Assembly: GCA_029964075.1 (NCBI GenBank)
Contig: CM057144.1
Span: 10,687,281-10,751,280 of the forward strand
Reading direction: 5' to 3'
Length of the DNA: 64,000 nt
From: Patiria pectinifera
Taxonomy: Eukaryota; Echinodermata; Asteroidea; Valvatida; Asterinidae
Below are positions 48,001 through 63,000 of this stretch, piece after piece; position 1 is the stretch's first letter, and each line of letters opens with the position of its first letter. The position numbers were made by a program, and so were the translations under genes. The notes under the pieces were generated by a model. It saw only the letters and a program-made list of their open reading frames with translations. It was not told where the DNA came from and ran no database searches.

Positions 48001-51000
48001 AGTGTGTGTGGTGTGGAGCAGGTCCCCGGACTAGACTACACAGAGCCAGCCTTCCAGCTTGAGATTGCAGCAGCCGATGACAAGAGCTTGGTGACGTTCT
48101 TCTATCAGGTCGGGACAGCTCCTGGAGGAAGCGATGTAGTCTCTAAGACAGAGTTTGGAGGACCCTCGGTCATTATTCCTCAAGTACGAAAATAACGCAG
48201 TTTTGTGCTCATTCTTTCACGGGTCTCAAATTTTGATTATTTGGCCAGATTAATAATGAATAATTATCAGAAGGAGTTTTGATGTCATGCAATATTCCTT
48301 TGGTAGTAGGTAATGTCCATTGTCTGGATACTGAAAGTGCAAGGGCAAGATTCGCCAGGGCAAGTATTTTCTGCGGAAGTTTGCAAAAGTTAAACATTCC
48401 AACTGAAGCAAAATAACGCTATCTTCGTTTTATGACTCGAATAAACAAAATAAAATTCCTTGTTGGGCATGTTAAACAGTCTCAGGTTAATTAATTGAAA
48501 TCAACCCTATAAGGTTGTTCAAGTTCTGTTCATCATGATGGAAAAAAACGACAGAGGAAAACAGGACAACATTTGCAAAGTGAAAAAGATGCAACTTTTT
48601 ACAATTTCATCAGGTTTGCAGTTTCCCTCGTTCCCTTTCTGATCTGAAAACAAGAGGTGATACATCAATTGTCCAAAAGGAGCTTTTGTGTTGTTTGTGC
48701 TTCGCTGTTTAGTGAATGCCAACGTATTTTAAACTGAGATTTTTCCAAATAGGCCTACCATAACCAAGGTTACACATTTCCGAGGTATACCATCAACCTA
48801 AAACGAACTTGTAACTTTTTATAGATGCTCCGCGGAGGGCATCCTCTGTACTTCACTGTGTACGCCATGAATAATGGAGGAGGCACTGCCACAGCTACCT
48901 GCAGCCTACCGACCTATGACATCACCCTGCCGACGGGTCGCATCACGCCAGACTTCACCTCCACCAGTCACCCGCACATACTCCGCGCCGCGGCCGTGGT
49001 GTACGACGATTCCGTCATCTTGATGCAGAAGGAAGGCGTCGGGTTCGGCCCCGAAACCTGGGGCGATCAGATTGTACCGTGGAATACCATCGATATTACA
49101 GAGAGGCAGCACCTTGGACTTTCAAGTAAGTGGGATGTCGTAGTTTAGCTTTGGTTCCCAATTTCATGCTCAACAACCCCTCGGGCAATATTGGCTTTCC
49201 GTTTTGTTGCGATTTAGGGAGAAATAAGATGTTATTTGAATACTAATGTTATGTAATTTTAATTTTAATATGATATAACAAATGGAAAACAGGTGGTCAC
49301 TTGGTCAAGGATCACCCAAGGTGCGTATTCCTATTCGCATTCAGTGTATACCCACTTATGTATATAGGTCGTCTTAGCACATCCAATTACTTAGACTCAC
49401 GTACCACTCTAATATCTCTCTCAGGCAATGACTTTGACTACTTCACCGCCGCCAAGAAAGGCCGCCTCATCTCCAAACCAACGTCAACCATCACTCATCG
49501 CAACCCCAACTTCTGTGCACGGGACTGCCTGGCCCTCCCGGAAACCAAATGTCTGAGTATTAACTACAACTACGCAGATTTCACCTGTGAACTACTGGAG
49601 GAGATTGAGGGTCATGGGGTTGAAGTTCACGAGGTAGCATGAAATGTTAGACCAGATACAGTAACAACGCCAAACGGTCCAATTGAACATAAGATACACC
49701 TATAAAATATTCAATTGCTGATTCAAATCATGTCACAGTGTGTCTACTTGGTGATTTCCTTTCATTTATTGCAAGCGATCCCAATGTGTAAACAGTTATG
49801 GATGGATCTACATGTATTGTAAATGTGATACAAATGTGCTACTATAATCTTTATTTATAACGTTAATGGATGTCAATTTAATAAATTTGTTGTGTTTCAG
49901 TACGGACTATTCTCCCATTATGAGCGCCTCGGTGTGGGCCACGCTGTAGAGTTCAACCACGAATCACTCCAACTCGTCCACAACAACCTGTACTACTTTA
50001 ACGTTGAGCTCCTGAACTACGTGGGATACGAGAACATAATTTCATCCGTCGGCATCTTAGCAGACTTTACTCCACCAGAACCGGGGCTGATCGTGAATGG
50101 GACCAGGGATGAGGTGGTGCATGAACCTTGCGCGGAGTTCACACCAGAGGAGTGGGAGAGACGATGCATTGAAGACACACCATTGAATAACCATCGGTAA
50201 ATATCAATACTTAAAATGCCTCTAATCAAGTAGCATAAAGGAAAAAATAATAAAACAACTACGTGTTTAATTTATAACGGACCAACATCTATTTGTGATT
50301 CTGTTCCAAAATGTGACTTTTTGTAGCCAAAATAGGCTAAAATTGAGCCCTGATGGTAAGAATTTCGATTATTTTATATAAGATAAACGTGCAGAAACGG
50401 TGGCAAATTAAACACAGATGAAGACGACACTAAAATCTGAAATGTGAAAAAAGTTTTGTCTAAATTGAACATTAAATTATCATTTTTGTGGTAATTTCAA
50501 CATAATGTTTTGTTATTCTGTACCAAATATAACAAACAACTACACATTCTTTAATAGCAGAGCTTGTCAAAGAATGGAGAAAAATAATATTACATTCTCA
50601 AATAGCCTATATTATGATTACACAAATTCTAATGTCTAAAAAACACATTTTGCATTTTGGATGTACCATTTTGAGCAACGTAGTAAGTCATTAGCTTACT
50701 AAAAAACTGATTTTCAATTACTCTGTTGAACGAAAAACTGTTCAAAATTTTACAAAATATGTTGTACATATTGCAAAGAAGAGGAAGTTTAATTGATTAA
50801 CTTTCCAAATATGTTCCTGTTGCCGGGATTTTCCCCATTATAGCTCATTGTCTTTTTGATATAAATATACAACCGCACCTCGTTTGTGTCTTACGACGTT
50901 TAATCAGATTTCTGCTGTGCAATTATTTAACCTCAGGTATATTACTGATGGTCCTGGTTCTATGACTGTATTTAATGGCTACCAGGAACTAACTGATTTG

Positions 51001-54000
51001 CATTATACAAGAAGCAATACTTTCATAGCGGGTAAGTGCATACACGTTTCGTTGACAATGGAATGAACGTATCTTTGTTTGACCTAATGTACTTATTTTG
51101 AAAATCATCCGAAACATGTGGACAAGCTGTGTAAATATAAGCTGTGTGTTAATCTGAGGTAATGTTCGGGGGGAAAATAGGCTTGTGCGTTGTTGTTTTT
51201 TGTGAAATTGTTGTTTAACCTGATGTATTCGGCTTTTACTTTCACTGCTACTTTATTGTACAGGCTGTACATTCCTCCATGGCGGTTAAAAACATGATGC
51301 GTGGTAATATTTAAAATTACCTCCAAATGCTCACACTGGCTGTATCATTGAATCACAGTGCTTGTTACTTAGGCGATGGTCAAAACAACTGGAATGTTCA
51401 GACAGGGTAGCTGGCGTCCGGGACGCGATTTTCTTTCCGTACCACATATTCGCTACGGGCGCATAGCGAATTCGAACGCTATTGTTGTGACTAGGTGTAA
51501 ATTGAAAGTGAACCAGAAGACGAAGATATTACTTTAATAGTTTTTATATATTCGAACAACAGTATTTAAATTGGGCTGCTTATCATGGCCAAGGCCTACC
51601 TGATTGTATCCTTCAGCTTAAAAGTGCCAAGACTGTCATCATTGTGCTGAATTCACCTCGACAACGCTGTCCTCACATCATTGACAGTCAAGCCATACCA
51701 GTCAGAAATAAAGAAAGACTACCCAAGATGCAATGCGCATAAGCAAGATGGTCGGGGGTACCAGAATTTCGTCGCGTGACTTATTAACTTCAGGCTATAA
51801 ACCAGATAATGTAATGTCACAATAATTTTGTTGTGCATTTGCTGTGTGTTTACATCACTGAAACATGTTGGTACCTGTGTCTCCAAGCAACATCTGAAAA
51901 GATTAGTCATATGTCTTTCTAATTTTCTTTTTAGCAAACTGGGAAGGTTTTCATGACAACGAGACAGGAATCCATGGCTACACCTGGTCCATTGGTCACG
52001 CTGTCTGCGATGATGATGTCAGCATGCATGTTGACCCCCATGCTCATCTGTTTGATGAGTCAGAGTGGACTCACCAAGGACTTGTTGTCAGTGTGAAGCT
52101 ACCAGGTATTTTGTCCATTGTCAAATGTTGAAACAATCGGAGAATGTAAGATAACTTACCTGTAGCATGTAGGAAGGAATCCTCCATTATTATAGCTGTT
52201 TTGGGAGTTTGTTGTTGAATAGACAATAACATTTAAAAAGTTGTAGAAATCATTTCGAAGTTTTAAAAAGTAGTATGGTTTAATATAGTTGCGTTATTGG
52301 TCTCTCTTACCAATTCCCTATTATATTCCCAGACAAATCAAATGCAGGCTTATTTCATCCTTTCCAATCAAGGAAACAAATTATTCAATAAGTCGTTTCT
52401 GTTATATATTCATTCCCACAATTAGAAAAGATACCATGCTGATATCTTCCCCAACAGATGGTGCATATTACATGACTGTGCGTGCTCTCAACAAGGTAGA
52501 GTTTGGCGGCCCTATGGCTCTCACTGTGTGTCACAGCACCCCTCTAATTATCGACAATACTCCGCCCATCATTTACAGCATCCATGACATCGCCTACGAC
52601 TCGTCCATCGGTAGAATTGGAATGAAGGTCAACGCTACGTGAGTATCTGTATTGTAAGACATTTTAATTGCACACAAAATGACGCTGGTGCATGATACAC
52701 CTCGGCAGGTGAAATTCTCAAGAAATTCCCAAGAATGTATGAAATCTATATTCTGCATAATGATCTTCCCGAGATTTGCATCTTGAAACAAACCGTCGTA
52801 TATTGAGACCCTCTCTGAGTGTCGTCATTTGGCTGAGTACCCCCAAAGCATGCACTGCCTGTTTAAAGAGGTTGTGGAATGCTGAAAGTCGTTTTGTTTT
52901 TTATATTTTTCTTATTGTAGAGTAGACCCATATATATCATAATGACAAAGACCCATTCTTTTGTATATGTGCGTTTATATGTTATAAAACTGAAATTCAT
53001 CGAGTAATTTGTTGGTCGGCGAGCGCATAATTGAAATCAACAGTCGTCGGGTTCTTCGTAAAATGAGAAAAATCGTGACGTAATAAACAGGTCTTGTTTA
53101 TACTACGCTGCATCGGGAGTCCTTTTTATTACGTCACGATTTACTTTGTTTTGTTTGCTGCCCCAAATGACGACTTTTACACAAATTTCACGTTCGGGTC
53201 GAAACAGCACCTGAAAACAGCTCTCAAAAGTACCTTTTGTACTCATTTCATGACAGATACAATAGTCGTTTTTATTTCATCACACCTTAGGCTACATATA
53301 CCCGAAAAATGACGGAAATGTCTTCGAGCATTCCACAACCTCTTTAACACGAGTCAGCTTTTTCATAGGTAATTGAGTCCAGTTTTGAGAATGCTCATCT
53401 TGCGCACAAACTGATGACCCAAAAGGTGTTATGCGAGGCAAAATGATAAACGGCTACAACAGCCGTTGCGGGCGCATCTTACATGTATAACTCTGGCCCA
53501 ATCATATTTGTCTGCTTAGAAATGCTGAAATATCCTTCTTATCTCTTTCTGTGACATTTAACACAGTGATCCCGACTCCCATCTGTTTGAGTATCATCTA
53601 GCAGCAGGCAGGACACCCAGGGATATATCACTGCGTGATTGGGAGGCTCACGGTTTGGCTGAACAGCTCTTCATGGACTTCAAGATACCCAACGGCATAC
53701 CCTGCTGGATCAAAGTCAGAGCAGTCAACAACGGTAAACATGTACTGATTGTGATTTGAAATATGCCCTGCCGAGAGGCCTAATCCACGGCAATTAGTTG
53801 ATTACTTCTAGGTTTCAATAACTGAAGGCATTGAAGGCACGTGTGGTCTAGCGGTTGAGCACAGGATTCATGATCGTGAGGTTGTCAGTTTGAGCCCCAC
53901 CGTGGCCGTGTGTGTTGTGCCCTTTAGTAAGGCGCTTTACCTCAATTACTCCTCTCAACCCAGGTGCATGTTAAATGGATACTGGCATTATTTAATGCAA

Positions 54001-57000
54001 GCAAGGTAACAGACTCGCTGCGGAGGAGGTGTCGCGATCCCCCACAGCAACATATGAATCTGGCCCAATCGCTAATGAAAGCAAAATGGGCACTTTGTTC
54101 CCTGTTGACACAGGTTCGGCCTCTTTACCTTTTTTTTCAATGACTTTACCGCACTCTCAGTTTATTGCTCGGGAAACATAGCTAACGTAGATAACATTTT
54201 GTTTGGGCCTTCTGCAGTGGACCTGCGCACCACAGATCATGCTGACCAGCCAATTCTTGTAGACGATACTTCACCAATCGCTGGAGACTTGTATGATGGA
54301 CCCTACGCACATCAGGATCTGGAATTTACCAAAAACAGAAATAAGGTAACACAAGTGGTCGCCATCAGTCAATAGGCCCACAGTGTGAACAATTGGTTGG
54401 GAAGCGTTATATTTCCCGTTTTACAAAATTTCTTAACAATCTCCTCAAAATGGCTTTTGTTGGTAATTCATATCTCTGTTAACGGAATAGATTTGTGCCA
54501 ATTGGTACAACTGGCGTGACCCTGAGTCTGGGATCTTCTCCTACCTTTGGGCGGTTGGGACCCAGCCTGGACTGAGTAACGTAGTAGACTTCACCAAAGT
54601 GTCCGATCGAGAACACAGCGCCTGCTCTGGCTATGTGACCCTACAGCACGGGGAGACGTATTACTCAACTCTCACAGCCTTCCACGGCGGATATGATAAA
54701 CTCAACGTTTCGGCTTCGTCTAATGGAGGTAATTTTAACTTGTGAACACAAATGAGTGTGGAGCTCACCCATACCACACTTTGGTTTTGTGTAAGTGGTG
54801 TTAGTATTACTTTTTTACTTTTTTGGAGGGGAGGGGTCCTGGACAATAATTCTTTGTGAGTAACAACAAATGAACTTTAAAATTGGTATTAACATTAACT
54901 CTGATACAGATATGTAGATAAAAGTGTGATGTCATAATGATGTCATCATGTACCAAATTAGAAGAGACTTGTATTCAAAAAGGGACCGTTATGTTTTAGT
55001 CATCACTCGTGAGCAAGAGAACAATCACGTAAACAGTTTTTGATCTGATAGACCATGCCCTGATAAAAAAAAATATGTCGTGTAGCTGAAGTCGCTTGAC
55101 TGTTACTATCGGGGTTATATGAAAGTCAGTGTTAGGTGAATTCAAAATACCGACAGAAGCATCGATATTAAAACGGGCGTAATTTCTTCCAAAAAGTGCA
55201 AGGGATAAATATAAAAACTTTACCTCCTTTCCTCCCCTTTATTTCTACAGAAATCTTATATTCAATAGCGTTGTGCACATAGCATGGGGAAGATACATTT
55301 CTAAAGGGTGATTTGTGGAGTCCATAGTCCCATTTGTTACTCGTATAATTGTTGCCCAGTAAGGAGCCAATGTGTGTGCACATACACATACGCACACAGC
55401 TTGTTTATGGTGTAAATTGACTGTTTCCTATTCTTCCTCTTTTGTTCATACTCAAACTTTTTTGCAACAGCTCCCATTGGTTTTGTGCACGTTTTCCAAT
55501 CGAGGACGACCTCGATTGGACTCCTGTCCTCGATTTGAAAAAGAATGTTTCACCATTTTACATTAACACTCAAGTGTGCACACCTTCAATTGTGGACCCA
55601 CTTTTGTCCCTCTTTTGTTTATACTTTTTAGGAAGATATCCCTTTTTCTTTGTACACACACACATCAAAATGGACCTTCGGTCAATCGTGGACCCTACTG
55701 TCCTCTATTGTTCAAGGTCCACGATTTGAATGCGTATACATGTACTCACACGTACAGCGGTGATCCAACCGTCATGATCGTAAGCACCATCACCATGATC
55801 ATCAGCAGCAGCAAAATATTTTCATCATGTCATATAGTGATACCTCAACTTCAACCTGTTATTGTCAGTGCCGATTAGTCTTCCCTCAACAATACACTGA
55901 AGTGCATGTGACATGCGATTTTATATTACTTATCATCGAATTCGGCATGCATAATTCATGTTAGTAACATTTCAAAAATAAAACTCTCCAGTAACTGTAG
56001 ATCTGACTCCACCAATGCAAGGCGATGTCTATGATGGCCTACTGCCGGGACATAATGATCTAGCCTTCTCCTCAAGGCCGGCGACTGTGGAGGCTCAGTG
56101 GGAAGGATTCTCTGATCCTGACTCTGGTATCGACGACTACCAGGTTACAGTCTATCGCAAGCATACTGAAAGGTGCAGACGGGTTTAGTTGAATTTGATT
56201 TGATTTCTTTAAACAGTTGAGAGGGAAAGTAAATCTGGGCTTTTTCTAATACATTTGCATCTTGTCTTTGCTTGGAATGTAAAGTTGATAGTGGTGCAAA
56301 ATTTTATAATTTATATTATGTTTTTATTTAACTACAGTTTCACAAACGGTTTTGAGGTTATCCATGAGGCAGATTCAGTAGGCAGCGAGACATCCTCCAT
56401 TGAATGGCATCACTTCCATCTCCACCACAAGGACCAGGTCTATGTCAACCTGCGCACCATCAACCGGGCTTCCAATCACATTGATACACCGACGAATGGG
56501 TTCTTGGTAGACTTGACTCCTCCAGTGCTGCGAACCCTGGGAGATGGGCTGGATGTGGGTCAAGACGCTGACTTCCAGGTGAGTTGACATCATCATGTCG
56601 TTTATAACTCAACAATCGCCTTTAGTTACAAATCTAAACCTTTTATTTAGGCTAGTACCCAGAAAGAAAAGTAAATTGTAAAAAAAAAAACAAGAAATTA
56701 ACCGTTACAACCTAAACTAAAAACAATTCAACTTTGTGTTTCTTTGAAATTATTAAAGATGTTCAATAAATTACCTTTTATTTGGAAGTCGAATTTTGAT
56801 AGCCTTGCTGTACACTGGGACTACTTTGATGAGGAGTCCGGCATCGAATCCTTCGAGTTGGCTATCTACGAGTTGCGACATGGAAATAAACACAAGATCT
56901 TTCCCGTCGGTAAGATATAGATCCTCAGTGTAGTCTAGAGAAATGTTCATTCATCATGAAGACGAAAACAAAACAAAAACAAAATAAACACGAGCAACCA

Positions 57001-60000
57001 AAAACGAAAACAAATTACACACCTTCCTCTGCGTTTGTTTTAAGTATACTTTTCTGTTTATATTTTGTTTTATTGTTTTAGGCCAACACCCGAATAGCTT
57101 TAAATTGATTTCTGACATCACGGCTCGGTCCCACGTTCAAGGTGGTCTGACACTGCGTCCAGGGGCTCGTTATGTGACACGAGTGAAGGCCAGGAACCAT
57201 GCCAAACTAGATGTGTCTCATGAAACCAGTGGCATCAAGGTCGATCCTAGTCCTCCAATGGTGAGTATCCATCCAGGCAACGTCAAGCGACACAAAGGCG
57301 GTCAGTTGCAAATGATCTTTTGAAGTATTAGCTTCCCAATTACACGCCTCTCACTCTTTCAACTTTATAGCACAACTGCATTTGAAGGCTGGCGACTTTA
57401 CGTTGCTTTGAAAACCTCGAAAATTGATATTCAATCTACAAATGTGCTGTTATCTTAATTAATTCACAGATGAGATATGTGCGTGGAGGCAATCTTGATG
57501 GGGGAGTTGAAGAACTCTTCAAAGGGTACTTGTACCAAAACAGTCGTACAACAATCCAGGCATCCTGGCTGGCTGCAGATGGGCAGAGTGGCATCAAGAC
57601 CTACTGGGTGGCAGTCGGAACGGCTCAAAGTGAATATAACTTAAGATTACCTTACCAGATGACATTTAAAATGCCTGACGTAATTGTCATTGTTTGTTCC
57701 AACTGGAATTGCCCCAGATTGTTGTTACAAATGTTTGCAATGGAACTATCTGCCAGCACCGTGACTTTAGGCGTTATTACTTGCAAAATTATAATAATAT
57801 AATGTGCAGCGCGCCCCAAAATACCCGAAAAAAGATTTTTGTGAGGCTCTAGCGTCGCGCGGAAACACGTACCGCCATTATTTGTATATCATTTAAAATC
57901 TTGGAACCTTAAATTTTACCCTGGTAAGTATTGGTTTGATTTTCAAAAGGGTTTTGAAATGACTCGTGTACAAATAAATGCATGTCAAAAACAAACCCAA
58001 CCGATTTCAAGGAAAATCAATCATGCGCATTTTTCTAATGTGGAAATGGTTCATCATGTTCATGATGTGACGATCTCATTGCCTTTTACTTTCTGTGTTT
58101 CCTATTTTGTTCGATCCACGTAGACTACACTAATGCATTCACAATATTTCATCTTCGTTTGAAGTTCAATTTTGCAATTCACGTGCAAGTATGTAGCTAT
58201 TCAAAAAGCGCGCTCAAAGTGTGACTCGTGTTTGCATTTGACAAAAATCGACAAATGTTGTATTAGCCAAAAGGGCAAATGTGTTAAACATTAAACTGAT
58301 GGATATTTATAATTGTGTAAAAAAAAATAATACTCGAATTTTAATCTTGGTTTTGTTTGGGGCATACACTTCCTTCTAGACTTTGAACTCATCAAACCAT
58401 TCACTCCAATGGGTCCTAAGAGCAGTGGCGTCCTATTGGACCTTCATCTCCAACTTACCGACCCATCAACATGCAGTGATGAGGCATTCACTGCTGGTTG
58501 TCAGCCAGTCTACTACGTGTGTGTCAAGAGTGAAAATGGTGCAGGGGCTTTCAGTGACGTCATCTGCTCCTCACCAATCAGAGTGGTTGAGGAAGATCAG
58601 ACGGGTTAGTTATCAGTTCAATGCAGTACTTGAAAGCAACCTGCTTATTTGACTATGTTAATTGTAAGACGTTGGATACCATCTACTAAGAACTACATAA
58701 AACACTTATCAATGTTCCATCTTTTTCTGTGCGGTTAAAGTTTTAATTTTCACATCCGGTGATGAAGTGCATTTCGTTTCTCCCATAAGCTCCGTCGCTC
58801 TGGACATCGTGTCATTTGAGATTGGGCAATCTCTCTGATAGTTTATGGTGACAAATGGCCCACAGAAGTGCCCAACTATCTCAGAGATCACAATTAGATT
58901 TTACTGCAATCCAAATCTGTCACAATCTAACATCTGGTTGTGCCTGATTCAGATATTTTGATGAATGCATTGCTGCAGGGCTTAGAGAACATTATTTGTT
59001 TTATAACAAGAGGCCTGACATCCTAATCTTGTTCCATGCGTTTACTGCAGTGTTGCACTTTAGGAGATCTAAGAAAGTAACGAAACATCTTGGCAATAAT
59101 TATTTTTTGTTCTCAACAAAATTTACTTCCTTTAACAATCTCATTGCACAGGGTACGTAACCGATGGTCCGAGCATGCAACAGGATCAAGATGCTCAGCA
59201 AGAGAGAACCACTGTTACGATCTTCTTCAATGGCTTCGAGGTAAAACCGTTTTGTAGGGGAATCAAAGTATTTCTACATCAATTATTTCGGTTCTTTAAA
59301 ATCGACAGCCATTTGAAATAACCTTTACTCACGCTTTTCTCCATGTTGCAGTCGTCCAATAATATAGGTTAGGTAGATTTTCCCGCTCAAATTCGCATTC
59401 TTCGTGTTACTGTTGCATAAATGTACGGTAAACATACTCTCAGCCCAGATTCTGTCAAAGATCCTTCAAGAACTTCTTTCAGCCAGTATTGACCTCAATT
59501 ATCTGATTGTATTTCTGATTTAGAAAAGTATGCAGCATACTTTGGTGTAAATCAAGCTGAAGAATTCAGTGGAAATGAATGTAGAGCAATTTCCAAAATC
59601 CCATGCAAACTTTGTAAATTTGTTGTTGATCGAAGGTTGTCTAACTTTGAAGTTTAAATAAACAAACAAAACTGAATTGAAATGAAATGATTTTTTTTTA
59701 TTAAATACTTCCAGAGCCAAGTGCATGGCATTTCTCAATATGAATGGGCGGTGGGCACAACCCCTGGGGGCGAGGATATACAACCTTTGACCTCAGATGG
59801 CATAGTACCAGGAAGTAATGCCAATGTCCAAGGTAAGATTGCCAAAACAAGTAGGAGGATTTTGTACTATAGTGTGTCCCAAAAAGGAAGTGTCCGTCTA
59901 AATAATAATAATATTTTCTAAATAACAACAAAACAACAAAGTAAATTTTGGAAGTTTTTTAATTGTCCAGATACTCCTATCCTTGGCCTAGACCTGTATG

Positions 60001-63000
60001 AGTGTTGTGTAATTTCCCTCATACCACACTGCACAATGGGCAATTTATCACAACAAACTTTGTGGACACTGTGACAAAGTTGCTTGCCTTACTCAATTTT
60101 TGCGCATTAACTGTTATGTAGACCTAAGCTGTGTTAACCTAAAGGAATCAGGGAATCCCTCAAGCAACATTTTCCGTGATAGCCTCTAAAAAAAATTTGC
60201 GACCCGAGCTGTTATTTTGCAGCCTCAAGCTTGCGCATCTTTTTGATGATAAAAAAAAAAAAAATCGACCACAGGTGCCGCACAGCGAAAGTTTTTTCGC
60301 TCGCGCGCTGAAGAAAAGAATTTTTCGTATATATCGTCGTGTACACAGAGCCCATTGCCATTCGTCATATGAAATATATAATTAATTAATTTCCTAAACC
60401 CTTTGACCTATAGTCATGAATTTTCTTGGATATGTTTTTGAAGAGTTGCTCTATGTGCTATAAGTAAAAAAAAAATTTTCACTCGATGGTGATGATCTTA
60501 TCTTAGGGAGGCTGGCTTTGAGAGAGATGGTCAAAATAACCCGGCCCCTTTAGGGTTAAATCCTTCATGTTGTGAAAAAAAAACATTTGCCTGGCTATTA
60601 GTTATCATGGCAAGACCTCAGTTTAATGGTCAAGGGCAACTAATTCCATAATCTTGTCGACATCGTTTTAACTTTAAGGTTACAGACTTGTAACGAGTCA
60701 CTGGATTTTGTGACTCGAAATAAGTCAAATTAAGGAAGTGACTCGGGTCGAGTCATTAGGCCAAGAAGGTCGAGTCAAATTATCTCGAGTTAATTGAAGT
60801 CACTGATATTTGAACACCATCTAGTGAATTACAGAATGGAAGAAGGGGCACAAGGCACCAGTTTATTATGAAGATCCAAAGACTTAAAAGTTGCTGCATG
60901 GTACTCAAATAGAGCGCTTCTGGAAATGTATACCAAAGATATATCAGTTGGCTGTTGAGAAACATACATTATTCGTACACGATATTTTGTATTATTTTAG
61001 CCTACTTGGTTTAAGGTATCCATTGAAGTTAGACTAATGACTACATCTTTCCGAATTGTTACAAACTTCGGTTTTTTCTTTGGTTTGGCTTTGGGTCTAG
61101 AGTACTTTTTACGTCAATGTCAAAACTAAATTGCAACTTATAAAACTGTTTCTGGTTAATTAAAAATATGTCTCATTATTTTGTTTAAGCAGGACATCAA
61201 TTTAGCAGGAGTTTCATCAAGGGTGTAAGAAATCGCCCGAAACCGATCATAAAACCCAGTGGGAAATGCGTTTACAGTCTGGTTCCTGGATAGTAGTTTG
61301 AGCGCTACCTCAAAACAAATGCGAGGTGCGAGTCATGGCGTTCATTTTGATAAGCGGCCAACAATTTATGGTTACAAAAATAACTGAATGCGAACGCGAA
61401 GTCTCGGAAAATGTAATTATGTTGGCACAGTCTTGGAACTAGAATGTTATTAGCCCGTGACTCTAGTAGAGTCGAGTATTCTGACAAAGGGATTCGAGTC
61501 GAGTCGAGTCATTCGTTTCCAATTTATCGAGTCGAGTCGACTCAGTTACCTGTTGGGACTCGACATGACTCTAGTCGCCTAAACGTTTAACTCGGGACTC
61601 GGGTCGAGTCATGGACTCGAGTCATGACAACTCTGTAAGGTTTATAAGACACAACATGCTTTTTAACTAATTTCAGTTAGTGTAGTCATGTGACAAGCCC
61701 AAACAGCTTTCCACAATGAGATTTATTTGCTAATTATCGAATTTTCTTGGTTAAGGGTTGGCAGGGATAGGCAAGGCCCAGTCGCCTCTGCCTCTACAGC
61801 ATGGCGTGACTTACTACAGCACACTACGAGCCATCACCAATGCAGACAATGTCTTAGAATCCACATCCAATGGCTTCACAGTCGACATCACTCCACCAGA
61901 GATCATGATTACTGACCTGGGCCTGCATGACGCAATCGTGGACCTGGTGTGTAAATGTATTCGCCTTTTTTGTACAGGTGTTAAATGTTCCCAACGTTAT
62001 TAGGAGTACATATGCAGTATTAAGGCATTCTTATCCCTCCCTAAATATGCGACCCACACTTAGCTATTCAGTTTCATTTTAAAGTCATATGTACCTATAC
62101 ACCCCTTACTACATAGGCCTTCTTCATTTTGAAGTTCCTTGAAAGTGGGAATGTCTTCAGACAACCTTCGCACACCTTTCTAATATTCAGCTCCCAACAG
62201 CAATTGCATCGGTTTGGTTTTGCACAATGCAGGGCTCATACACAGATCGAAGTGAAACAACATTCAATGATTGCTGCCAGTGCAATTAAGTGCTCTATAC
62301 ATGATGAAATTGCAAATGTTTCCGAAGTTTAAGTAATTCGGGCATTTTGCTTCCGTTTGTTTTATGCGCAGAGCTATGACGGTGGAGTGAACTTGTACCA
62401 ATCTAACTCTGACTCCATTGATGCTATCTGGGATGCGACTGAAGAGGAGAGCGACATTATAGCCTCATACTTTTACATGGGGCAGTACCCTGGAAGCGGC
62501 GATATCTCCCCCGTTACTTCGACAAACAAATCCTACATTCCATCAGCCTTGATAAGTCCTGCCGAAATAGGTACGGTTCGACAGGTCACATCAATGACTT
62601 GCTTCCTTACTTGTTACCAAGCCATAAAAGCAGGCTTCTTGGCTTGCATCTTTCAGTCCCTAGCTTTTGGTACTATGTAACTAAATTATCCAGCTTCCTG
62701 GCTGCTTCCAGCATTGATTCTCCTGACTGGAGAATCTGACTGGCTATCACCGACTTCCTAGCAGTCAAGGATGGGTGGCCGGTTAGCCTTCACTGTTCTA
62801 GTATTGTCCTGGTTTAATTATCTACAGGTTGAGTTTTAGTCTGGTTTTGGCTCCCATTGATTCATTTTAAATGCTGTTTGGCCTCTATTTGTTATATGTC
62901 TTAGCATTTTGCAAGCCCGCTCCCCAGCCAGTTATATTTAGCGTACGGGCATTGTGATTAATTTTGTAATGGAATTTTCTTTCCCTTGCTAACGCTCCAC

